Assembly: GCA_002050365.1 (NCBI GenBank)
Contig: MWYZ01000058.1
Span: 1 to 46,351 of the forward strand
Origin: Acidobacteria bacterium 28-1
GTDB taxonomy: Bacteria; Acidobacteriota; Blastocatellia; Pyrinomonadales; Pyrinomonadaceae
Reading direction: 5' to 3'
DNA: 46,351 nt
The position numbers and the translations under genes are program-made. How positions within the stretch are numbered: the stretch's first letter is position 1; each line of letters begins with the position of its first letter. Positions 8,178-15,170 of the stretch are shown one piece after another. The notes under the pieces were generated by a model that did not search any database, was not told where the DNA came from, and saw only the letters and a list, made by a program, of their open reading frames with translations.

Positions 8178-8492
8178 ATGATTAAATTTAAATATATTTT
8201 CTTTTCCGTTCTGGCTTTGATGATGATGGCGATTCCCGCTCTCGCGCAAGCGGGCGCGGCGGACAACGAATCAACCGTCAACGCCGCGAAAGCAATCGGT
8301 GCGGGTGTCGGTTTCGGTTTGGCGGCGGGCTTGGCGGGCATCGGTCAAGGTCTGGTCGGCTCGCGGGCGGCGGAAGGCGCGGCTCGCAATCCGGGCGCGG
8401 CTGGCACAGTGCAGACGCTGATGATTATCGCGCTGGCTCTTATCGAGTCGCTCGTGTTGTTCGCGCTGCTTATTGTTTTCGTCAAATTATAA
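8178..8492 (+). CDS. atpE: ATP synthase F0 subunit c with N-terminal signal-like extension
   Basis: Subunit c forms the rotor ring. At 104 residues it is longer than the usual 70-90 because a hydrophobic leader (1-24, 'ALAQAG' likely cleavage) precedes the two-helix hairpin. Helix 1 is glycine-rich (GAGVGFGLAAGLAGIGQGL), the polar loop is 'RAAEGAARNP', and helix 2 carries the ion-binding Glu90 in 'ALALIESLVLFALL'. Gln57, Glu90 and Ser91 align with three Na+ ligands of the Ilyobacter c-subunit, but the Thr67 and Tyr70 positions are Leu and Phe, so ion specificity is uncertain. ACAGGAGAC gives a strong ribosome binding site. No atpF/H/A/G/D/C follows. Confidence 0.94.
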   Translation: MIKFKYIFFSVLALMMMAIPALAQAGAADNESTVNAAKAIGAGVGFGLAAGLAGIGQGLVGSRAAEGAARNPGAAGTVQTLMIIALALIESLVLFALLIVFVKL

Positions 8493-8510
8493 AAAGCGAA
8501 AACTCAATTT

Positions 8511-8553
8511 TTGCGGATGAAGTTTGTAAAACGACTTCGTCCGCATTTTCTTT
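8511..8553 (+). terminator. Rho-independent terminator after atpE
   Basis: The 11-base stem GCGGATGAAGT (8513-8523) pairs with ACTTCGTCCGC (8534-8544) through one wobble, followed by ATTTTCTTT. It sits about 20 bases behind the atpE stop, so the F0 transcript appears to end here. Confidence 0.8.
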
Positions 8554-8668
8554 GCTTCAGACTTCGAGTTACAACTTGACGCAAGATTTTTGAATCGAAT
8601 CGTTATTTGAGGCGTATAATTAACAAAGCAAATTATTGCGATAATAAATTTTGAAATTATTGGGACAT

Positions 8669-8741
8669 TGATTTATTAGGATTATTTAGGATTGATTATG
8701 ATTTTTAAAACTTAACTAATCGTAATAATCCTGGTAAATCA
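8669..8741. repeat. AGGATT-type palindrome upstream of the pseudokinase
   Basis: TGATTTATTAGGATTATT (8669-8686) and AATAATCCTGGTAAATCA (8724-8741) are complementary at 16 of 18 positions. The outer word (TGATTT..AGGAT) recurs in a second palindrome at 31911-31965, making a two-member family in this window. It lies in the pseudokinase leader, ending 20 bases before its ATG. Confidence 0.7.
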
Positions 8742-8761
8742 GCGTTCGGTTTTTAAGTAAA

Positions 8762-10312
8762 ATGTTAGACCAATTTATCGGACAAACTATAGAGGAGAAA
8801 TACCGGATTGATTCTGTAATGCGCGAAGGCGGCGGTTCGGGTAAAACTTATCGCGCCACGCATCTTTTGATGGAAAAGCCCGTAACGGTCAAGATTCTCT
8901 CACCTGCGCTCGCCGTTGACGAAAAAATCGCCAGGGATTTTTCCGCCGAAGCCCGCACGGTTTCGCACATTTCGCATCCGAATATCTTAAACGTAACCGA
9001 CTTCGGCTCGGACAAAAACGGCTCGGTTTATATCGTCTTGGAAGGCGCAGACGGCGAAACTCTAAAGGAAGCAATCGGGCGCGAGAAGAAATTTTCATTT
9101 GAACGCGCCGCCAAAATTGCCAGCCAAATTGCCGCCGGGCTTAATGCCGCGCACGCTTACAAAATTGTTCACGGCAACTTAACAAGCGAAAACATTTTTC
9201 TCACCAAAACAATTAATAATACTGAACTCGTTAAAATTTTGGATTTCGGCGCAGGTTCATTAAACGAGAGTGATTTGGCGGACAATGAATTTAACTCGAA
9301 TAAACTGGCGTATCGCTCGCCCGAACAAAACTCTTCGGTCGCCGAAGCTGATGAACGCTCGGATATTTATTCTTTGGGCGTGATTTTTTACGAAATGCTG
9401 GCGGGCGAAGTTCCATTCATGGCGGAAAATCCGATTGATTTGATGATGAAGCAAGCGCAAAATCCGCCGCCGCCGCTCTCGGCTTTTCGTGGGGATTTAA
9501 TCGCTAACGTCGAGCCGATTATTATCCGAGCGTTAGCGAAAAATCCTGAAATGCGCTATCAATCCGCCCAAGAATTTGCCAGCGACTTAAGTAGCATTTT
9601 AAATAATGTGGATGAAATGGAAACAATCGTCGTCCCGAAAGTCGCCGGCACCTCCGACAATGTAAATAATAATTTATGGAAAACCGCGTTTGTTGTTTTG
9701 GCGGGAATCTCTTTGTTGGCAATCAGCTTGATTTACGCGACATCGAGTAAGCAAACTAATCCGCCAACGCAAATGCAAACCGACCTCAACGGTCAGCCGG
9801 TTCAACCGCTGAATCCGGCGACCGGAATGAACGAACTCGGCGCGGCGAACACGATGACTTATTCGCCGGAGATGTTAGGTGTTTCAAATACGTCGAGTTT
9901 GCAGCCGGCGATGCCGAACGGCGACGGCTTCGGCGACGGTTATAATCCTTGGGCGCGCGGCGTTCCGCCGCCGGGTGCGCCGCCTTATCCGGTTGCGCCG
10001 GGCGGACAAGTTTATACGATTGACCCGAACAACGCGAACAGCATTTTTATGCAGGACGGAACGGTGCTTGTTCCCGTGCCGACGAATACAAACACAAATG
10101 CCAATGTAAAACTGGCGGCAACACCGACCGGCAAACCGACACCTGCACCGGCGAACACGGCGCAGCCGCAGCCAACTCCGACGGCGGAAACAAAACCAAC
10201 GCCGCCGGCAAAAACACCGACGCCCGCGCCGAAACCGACAACGCAACCGGCGAAAACTCCGCCCGCCGCTACTGAAAAAAGCGCACAGAGCGGGAAAGAG
10301 CAAGATTCGTAA
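8762..10312 (+). CDS. Membrane-anchored serine/threonine pseudokinase
   Basis: Residues 14-280 form a Hanks-type kinase domain: glycine-rich loop 'REGGGSGKTYRA' (21-32), ATP-anchoring Lys44, helix-C Glu63, DFG (161-163), 'YRSPEQ' (184-189) and 'DIYSLGVIFYEML' (201-213). The catalytic loop reads HGNLTSEN (137-144): Asp of HRD is replaced by Asn139, and the following catalytic-loop Lys by Thr141. Phosphotransfer is therefore unlikely, although ATP binding may persist. A transmembrane helix (about 308-326) is followed by about 190 residues rich in Pro, Thr and Asn, presumably extracytoplasmic. The layout is that of PknB-type kinases with a degraded active site, so a scaffold or sensor role is inferred. 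It stands alone between a terminator and a convergent toxin gene. Confidence 0.87.
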   Translation: MLDQFIGQTIEEKYRIDSVMREGGGSGKTYRATHLLMEKPVTVKILSPALAVDEKIARDFSAEARTVSHISHPNILNVTDFGSDKNGSVYIVLEGADGETLKEAIGREKKFSFERAAKIASQIAAGLNAAHAYKIVHGNLTSENIFLTKTINNTELVKILDFGAGSLNESDLADNEFNSNKLAYRSPEQNSSVAEADERSDIYSLGVIFYEMLAGEVPFMAENPIDLMMKQAQNPPPPLSAFRGDLIANVEPIIIRALAKNPEMRYQSAQEFASDLSSILNNVDEMETIVVPKVAGTSDNVNNNLWKTAFVVLAGISLLAISLIYATSSKQTNPPTQMQTDLNGQPVQPLNPATGMNELGAANTMTYSPEMLGVSNTSSLQPAMPNGDGFGDGYNPWARGVPPPGAPPYPVAPGGQVYTIDPNNANSIFMQDGTVLVPVPTNTNTNANVKLAATPTGKPTPAPANTAQPQPTPTAETKPTPPAKTPTPAPKPTTQPAKTPPAATEKSAQSGKEQDS

Positions 10313-10325
10313 TTGCTGAAATAAT

Positions 10326-10580
10326 TTATGAGTAAACGTCGCGCCTGTGTCCAACGTGCAAAACGGTTATTTCTTTGCCAGTGTCTTCTATTTCATAAAT
10401 GACGCGGTAATTTCCGATTTTTATTCTCCAGCCTTCGCGTCCGACCAACTTTTTACAACCAATTGGTCTGGCATTTTCGGAAAGTTCGAGAATTGCGTCA
10501 CGAACGCGCTCAAAGTCCGTTTTAGGCAAATCAGCCAACTCTTTTTGGGCGCGTCGAAGAATAGAAATTTTGTAAATCAT
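10326..10580 (-). CDS. RelE/ParE-family toxin
   Basis: The 84-residue protein has the small RelE fold pattern: N-terminal helices with 'RAQKELADLPKTDFERVRDAI', then strands 'GWRIKIGNYRVIYEIEDTGKEITVLHVGHRRDVY'. RelE homologues cleave mRNA on the ribosome, while ParE homologues inhibit gyrase. The strand motif 'WRIKIGNYRVIYEI' with a C-terminal 'HRRDVY' favours the RelE/YoeB type. Its start overlaps the antitoxin stop by 4 bases, the usual arrangement for coupled translation. Confidence 0.85.
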   Translation of the reverse strand: MIYKISILRRAQKELADLPKTDFERVRDAILELSENARPIGCKKLVGREGWRIKIGNYRVIYEIEDTGKEITVLHVGHRRDVYS

Positions 10581-10780
10581 TTTCGGCTGTTTTCAATTTC
10601 CTCAATTGCCTGCGAAAACGGAATCGCTTCATCATTTGCCGATTTTGCCCGGTCGAAAGCGCGAATTGAATCAATTTCTTCCAACGCTTCGAGAAATTCG
10701 CCGTATCTTTTTACATCAATCAAAACCGCCGTGCGGTTTCCTTTCTCATCAACTACGAACTGTTCTTTGCTGCTAATCAT
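10577..10780 (-). CDS. Phd/YefM-like antitoxin
   Basis: A 67-residue acidic protein whose N-terminal part ('KEQFVVDEKGNRTAVLIDVKRYGEFLEALEEI') fits the Phd/YefM DNA-binding and dimer fold. The C-terminal acidic tail would wrap the toxin. It precedes the RelE-like toxin in the usual antitoxin-first order. Only 9 bases separate it from the mfd stop codon on the same strand, so the pair may be read from the mfd transcript as well as from its own promoter. Confidence 0.8.
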   Translation of the reverse strand: MISSKEQFVVDEKGNRTAVLIDVKRYGEFLEALEEIDSIRAFDRAKSANDEAIPFSQAIEEIENSRK

Positions 10781-10789
10781 AAAAAAATT

Positions 10790-13700
10790 CTATTCTTTGT
10801 TGCCTATTTTTTGCAATGTTATTCGCGCCGTCTCAATTAAATTCTCTTCTTTGGTAACTACCTTTAAAACGCCGCTCGGAGCGAAAGAGGATTCTGGATT
10901 CTCCGATAAAAACCGCATCAATTTTTCAGGCGCAACTCGTGCGTTTTCGCCTAGCTTAACTGCCAAACCATCGCGCGTTTTATCAACCGATATGACACGC
11001 ATCTGTTCCGCCGTTTTTCTAAGCCTCGCGTAATCGAATAAATTATCAACTGATTCGGGGATTTTGCCGTAACGGTCGCCGATTTCCGCGTAGATTTGCC
11101 GCAAAGATTCTTCCGTTTCGGCAGATGAAATACGTTTATAAGTCCGCAGACGTTGGGCTGTTTCGTTGATATAATCGTTCGGAATTGAAACGTCCGCGCC
11201 GAGATTTATTGAAACACTCGATTCTTCGACGATTTCTTCGCCCTTCAATTCCTGAATCGTGCGCTCCAACATTTTTGTGTAAAGGTCAAAACCGAGCGCG
11301 TCGAGTTGACCGGATTGCTGCCCGCCCAAGATATTGCCCGCGCCGCGCAACTCCAAATCGAGCGCGGCGATGCGAAAACCCGCGCCCAAGTCGGAAAATT
11401 CACGAATCGCCGAAAGACGGCGTTTGGCAATCGGCGTTAATTCGAGTTCCGACGGAATCAAAAGATAAGCGTAAGCGCGGCGATTCGACCGACCGACGCG
11501 ACCGCGCAATTGATAAAGCTGCGACAAGCCGTAATTGTCGGCGCGATTGATAATAATTGTGTTCGCTCGCGGAATATCAATTCCGTTTTCGATAATCGTC
11601 GTCGCCACTAAAATATCGAATTTATAATCAATAAAATCAAGCATTGCCTGTTCCATTTCCTTTTCGTTCATCTGTCCGTGCGCGAAGATGATGCGGGCGT
11701 GCGGCACAATTTTTTTGATGTGCGCGGCGATTGATTCGATTGATTCGACGCGGTTATGAATAAAAAATATTTGACCGTTTCGTGCCAGTTCCAATTCAAT
11801 TGCCGATTTAATCACGCCTTCGGAAAATTGAACAACTTGCGTATTTATCGCCAATCTGTCGCGCGGCGGCGTTTCAATCACCGACATATCGCGCATTCCC
11901 AAAAGACTCATATTCAAAGTTCTGGGAATCGGTGTGGCACTCAAAGTCATCACGTCAACCTTCTTTTTTAATTGTTTTAATCGCTCTTTGTGCGCCACGC
12001 CGAACCGCTGTTCTTCGTCCACGACGACCAAACCGAGTTTCGGCAATTTCACATCGTTTGACAAGATTCTATGTGTGCCAATTAAAATATCAACCTTGCT
12101 GTCTTCCGCCGCTTTGACAACCTCCTTCTGTTCCTTCGCCGAACGAAAGCGCGACAGCAATTCGATTTTCACGGGAAACGCAGCAAAGCGTTGTTTGAAA
12201 CTTTCAAAATGTTGATATGCGAGAATGGTCGTCGGCGTTAAAACGGCGACTTGTTTATTGTCCATCACGGCTTTGAATGCGCCGCGCATCGCCACTTCCG
12301 TTTTCCCGTAACCGACATCGCCGACAATCAATCTATCCATCGGCACGGCGGTTTGCATATCTTCCTTCATATCATCAATCGCCGTCGCTTGGTCAACAGT
12401 TAATTGATAAGGGAAAGCGTGTTCAAATTCGATTTGCCACGGCGTGTCGCCGGAGAAAGCAAAGCCCTCCACAAGTTTGCGTTCGGCATACAGCCGCAGC
12501 AGTTCGTCCGCCATATCGCGCATCGCGCGTTTCGCTTTCGCCTTTGTTTTCTGCCAGCCGATTCCGCCCAGACGGTCAAGCGTCGGCTGTGCCGATTCGC
12601 CCGAAGAAAAACGCGAAACTAAATCCAATCGCTCAACCGGCACAAATAACTTTGCATTTTCGGCGTAATAGAGAAGCATAAACTCACGCGATGCGCCGCC
12701 TGTTTCAAGAATTTGCAAACCTTCAAACCGCCCGATGCCATGGTCAACGTGAACAACAAAATCGCCGGCTTTCAAATCTCGAAAATCCGAGATGAACGCG
12801 CCGAGATTTGATTTGGTTTTTGGTTTTTGGATTTTTGTTTTTTGAAATTCCTGCCCGGTTGTTTCGCCGAAAATATCCGTTTCCGTATGAACAATTAAAT
12901 CGAGCGCGGGAATTTCAAAACCGCCCGACAAATCGCCGATGAGCAAAGAAGTTTCTGGAACAGAAATGTCATAGTCGCGCAAAATTTCACTCAAGCGTTC
13001 AGCTAATCCGTGTGATTGAAGAACGAAAAGTCGTCCTTCGTCATTCGTTCTTTGTCCTTTGATTCCACTTTGCGAACTTTGCGCCTTTGCGGGAAAATCA
13101 TTTTTTTGTTTCAATTCGCTTGCAAACTCTTTGACGTTGCCGTGATATTTGCGCGTCGAGCGCGATTGAATCTCAAACTCGACGGCTTTTTCGGCGGTTG
13201 AAAAAAGAAACAACGGCTTGTTCTCGTAATTCGTAATTCGTAATTCGTAATTCTCCTTCGGGCTTTCCGCCGCGAGTGAAAACTGTTCGTCGGTTTGCGC
13301 CGCCGTTCTGCCAAGTGCGCGAAGTTCGACGCGCTGTGTCGTTTCAAATTTTCCGCGTAAATCTTCGCCGCTTAAAAAAAGTTCGTTCGGTTCTAAACCA
13401 ATTTCGCCCGCGTCCGATATTTCCGCAAAACGATTATCTAAATTTTCACAAAAAGTGGAAAGCGTTCGTTCGATTATTGAAGGTTCGTCAAAAGCAAACA
13501 CGCAATTGTCCAAAAAGTCGAACACGCTCGACTGGCGCGGATTCACCAACGGAAACAGAAATTCCCAACCCGAAAAGTCTTCACCCATCTCGGCAAATTG
13601 CGTTCGGTCTTTCAATTCTCGCGCGTGTCTTTCGTCTGAAAATCTTTCTCGCGCAAAAAACGCCCAATCTCGAAAATCTTTTGCTGTCGCGGAGAATTCG

Positions 13701-14425
13701 CGCATCGGCGCAATGGAAATTTCTTTCAATTGCCGGGTGGAAAGCTGTGTTTCCGGGTCGAATTCCCGAATAGAATCAACCGTATCACCGAAAAACTCAA
13801 TCCGCACCGGCAATTCCGCATCGGGCGACCAAGCATCAATAATTCCGCCGCGCACAGAAAATTCACCGATGTTTTTCAAAGGCTCTTCGCGCAAATAACC
13901 CGAAGCGACGAGTTTTTCGATTAAAAGTTCGGGCGCAAAATCTTCGTCGCGTTTCAGATGCGCGCCGAGATTTTTTATTTCATTCGGTGCAAGCGTTTTC
14001 GTAATTAAAGACTTTGCTGACAGAATCAAAAAATCGGATTTTACCCGCGTTAAATCCCACAAAGCCAAAGCGCGTTTTTCTAAAGTTTCAGTGTGCGGCG
14101 AAACGTTTGCGTAAACGTCGGATTCAAACGATGGAAGAGTCGAGATTTTGGATTTTGGATTTTGGATTTCTGATTTCTGCAACTGACCACTGACCGCTGA
14201 CCGCTGACCACTCCAAAATTCGAGGTCGCATTCCCAAGTATCCGAATCTTTGTTTGAATCGGTAACGACAACCAACGTTTTGTCCGTTTCTCGTTTCAGT
14301 TCCGCCAAAACAAACGCCTTGGCGGAGATGGAAGTCAGACCGCTGAGAGAAATTATTCGCGTTCCGCGTCTGATTTCATCGCGGAGACTTTTTAATTCAG
14401 TGATTGTTTCGGCGGCAAAATTCAT
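10790..14425 (-). CDS. mfd: Transcription-repair coupling factor
   Basis: Mfd removes stalled RNA polymerase and recruits UvrA. The 1211-residue protein has the N-terminal UvrB-like module, the RNA-polymerase-interacting domain ('FRDLKAGDFVVHVDHGIGRFEGL', about 543-565), the RecG-like translocase with Walker A 'GDVGYGKTEVA' (about 702-712) and 'VVVDEEQRFGV' (about 800), the 'RGRVGRSNRRAYAYLL' motif, and the C-terminal TRCF domain. It is about 60 residues longer than E. coli Mfd (1148). Most of the excess lies in four low-complexity segments encoded by dispersed repeats, at about residues 72-95, 390-401, 443-470 and 523-540, all before the motor domains. The frame stays open through all four, so the gene is probably functional. 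Confidence 0.96.
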   Translation of the reverse strand: MNFAAETITELKSLRDEIRRGTRIISLSGLTSISAKAFVLAELKRETDKTLVVVTDSNKDSDTWECDLEFWSGQRSAVSGQLQKSEIQNPKSKISTLPSFESDVYANVSPHTETLEKRALALWDLTRVKSDFLILSAKSLITKTLAPNEIKNLGAHLKRDEDFAPELLIEKLVASGYLREEPLKNIGEFSVRGGIIDAWSPDAELPVRIEFFGDTVDSIREFDPETQLSTRQLKEISIAPMREFSATAKDFRDWAFFARERFSDERHARELKDRTQFAEMGEDFSGWEFLFPLVNPRQSSVFDFLDNCVFAFDEPSIIERTLSTFCENLDNRFAEISDAGEIGLEPNELFLSGEDLRGKFETTQRVELRALGRTAAQTDEQFSLAAESPKENYELRITNYENKPLFLFSTAEKAVEFEIQSRSTRKYHGNVKEFASELKQKNDFPAKAQSSQSGIKGQRTNDEGRLFVLQSHGLAERLSEILRDYDISVPETSLLIGDLSGGFEIPALDLIVHTETDIFGETTGQEFQKTKIQKPKTKSNLGAFISDFRDLKAGDFVVHVDHGIGRFEGLQILETGGASREFMLLYYAENAKLFVPVERLDLVSRFSSGESAQPTLDRLGGIGWQKTKAKAKRAMRDMADELLRLYAERKLVEGFAFSGDTPWQIEFEHAFPYQLTVDQATAIDDMKEDMQTAVPMDRLIVGDVGYGKTEVAMRGAFKAVMDNKQVAVLTPTTILAYQHFESFKQRFAAFPVKIELLSRFRSAKEQKEVVKAAEDSKVDILIGTHRILSNDVKLPKLGLVVVDEEQRFGVAHKERLKQLKKKVDVMTLSATPIPRTLNMSLLGMRDMSVIETPPRDRLAINTQVVQFSEGVIKSAIELELARNGQIFFIHNRVESIESIAAHIKKIVPHARIIFAHGQMNEKEMEQAMLDFIDYKFDILVATTIIENGIDIPRANTIIINRADNYGLSQLYQLRGRVGRSNRRAYAYLLIPSELELTPIAKRRLSAIREFSDLGAGFRIAALDLELRGAGNILGGQQSGQLDALGFDLYTKMLERTIQELKGEEIVEESSVSINLGADVSIPNDYINETAQRLRTYKRISSAETEESLRQIYAEIGDRYGKIPESVDNLFDYARLRKTAEQMRVISVDKTRDGLAVKLGENARVAPEKLMRFLSENPESSFAPSGVLKVVTKEENLIETARITLQKIGNKE
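12806..12850. repeat. Repeat-derived segment in mfd (TTTTGGTTTTTGG type)
   Basis: On the plus strand the bases read GATTTGGTTTTTGGTTTTTG and continue with ATTTTTG units. They encode 'QKTKIQKPKTKSN' in Mfd just before the RNA-polymerase-interacting domain. The word is a variant of the ATTTTGGATTTT repeat. Confidence 0.55.
13014..13097. repeat. Repeat-derived segment in mfd (SQSGIKGQRTNDEGR)
   Basis: The minus strand here carries GCAAAGGCGCAAAG followed by a purine-rich AAAGGACAAAGAACGAATGA stretch, giving the peptide KAQSSQSGIKGQRTNDEGR. The peptide is hydrophilic and unlike its surroundings. The first word resembles bases 2489-2515 in the GT2 gene. Confidence 0.5.
13223..13256. repeat. Repeat-derived segment in mfd (ATTCGTAATTCG type)
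   Basis: Four consecutive TTCGTAA units encode 'NYELRITNYE' in Mfd. The same words form an intergenic palindrome at 46039-46097. Confidence 0.75.
14143..14212. repeat. Composite repeat insertion near the mfd 5' end
   Basis: Three ATTTTGG units are followed by CTGACCACTGACCGCTGACC units on the plus strand. In Mfd they encode 'SGQRSAVSGQ' and then 'KSEIQNPKSKIS' (residues 72-95). Two repeat families lie side by side without breaking the frame. Confidence 0.75.
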
Positions 14426-14483
14426 CGGTTAAAAGTTAAATTATACATAGTCGCAGCGGTTTAGCGAAAAGATACGATGCGTG

Positions 14484-14512
14484 TTGATAACGCTATCACC
14501 ATTGGCTATCAT
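14484..14512 (+). promoter_or_regulatory. hicAB promoter with overlapping palindrome
   Basis: TTGATA (14484-14489), a 17-base spacer and TATCAT (14507-14512) make a good sigma-70-type promoter. The hicA ATG at 14521 begins only 8 bases after the -10 box, so the transcript would be almost leaderless. The palindrome TGATAACGCTATCA (14485-14498) overlaps the -35 and spacer and is a natural candidate operator for the HicB antitoxin. mfd starts 58 bases away on the other strand, so its promoter must lie in the same 95-base gap. Confidence 0.55.
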
Positions 14513-14520
14513 TTTATTAG

Positions 14521-14781
14521 ATGAACCGAAAACACCAGAAAACTTTGCGGGCGGTTTTCAGCGTTCCGACAGCGGCATCAATTAACTTTTCTGACATTGA
14601 AAAATTACTCGTTGCGCTCGGCGCGGAAAAGATTGAAGGCAGCGGCGCGCGCGTGGCTTTTGTGATGCCGGGCGGCGAAAAATGGGAACAGCATCGTCCG
14701 CATCCGCAAAAGGAAGCCAGAAAGTATCAAGTTGAATCGGTTCGTGAGTTCTTGAAAAGGTTGGGTTACACAAATGAATAA
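14521..14781 (+). CDS. hicA: HicA-family toxin
   Basis: An 86-residue double-stranded-RNA-binding-fold toxin. 'NFSDIEKLLVALGAEKIEGSGARVAFVMPG' followed by 'HRPHPQKEARKYQVESVREFLKRLGY' is the signature of the HicA subgroup in which the core His lies in HRPHP. HicA proteins cleave mRNA. There is no ribosome binding site, consistent with leaderless translation from the promoter just upstream. It overlaps the antitoxin gene by 8 bases, with the toxin first, as is normal for hic loci. Confidence 0.9.
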   Translation: MNRKHQKTLRAVFSVPTAASINFSDIEKLLVALGAEKIEGSGARVAFVMPGGEKWEQHRPHPQKEARKYQVESVREFLKRLGYTNE

Positions 14782-15109
14782 TTTAATGAATTACAAAGGA
14801 TTTACCGCAAAAATTGAATTTTCCGCCGATGACAATGTTTTTGTCGGGCGGCTGATTGGTATTGACGACATCGTGATGTTTGAAGCCGAAACAGTTGAAG
14901 GATTAAACAATGCCCTACAGGAAGCAGTTGATTTTCACATTGAAGTCTGCGCGAAAACCGGCAAAAAAGTAAAGAAGAGTTATTCAGGCAAACTGCTCTT
15001 TCGTCTGCCGGATAAACTTCACGCCGCGATTGCCGAAGCTGCTGCCCGGCGCGGCAAAAGCATCAACGAATGGGGCAAAGAAATTTTTGAAATGGCGGTA
15101 AAAAAGTAA
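14774..15109 (+). CDS. hicB: HicB-family antitoxin
   Basis: The 111-residue protein has the HicB partial RNase-H-like domain ('YKGFTAKIEFSADDNVFVGRLIGIDDIVMFEAETVEGLNNALQEAVDFHIEVC') and a C-terminal DNA-binding domain ('SGKLLFRLPDKLHAAIAEAAARRGKSINEWGKEIFEMAV') of ribbon-helix-helix type. The first part binds HicA, the second the promoter. The start may be ATG 14774 or the in-frame ATG at 14786. Confidence 0.9.
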   Translation: MNNLMNYKGFTAKIEFSADDNVFVGRLIGIDDIVMFEAETVEGLNNALQEAVDFHIEVCAKTGKKVKKSYSGKLLFRLPDKLHAAIAEAAARRGKSINEWGKEIFEMAVKK

Positions 15110-15170
15110 AAAGTAAAAAGGCAAAATTAAAAAGTGAAGAATGTGCCAACTTTCTGTCATTTGAACGACT

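Noticed and set aside
10347..11033. 228-codon plus-strand frame
   Set aside because: Antisense to the RelE/Phd pair and the end of mfd, which are well supported.
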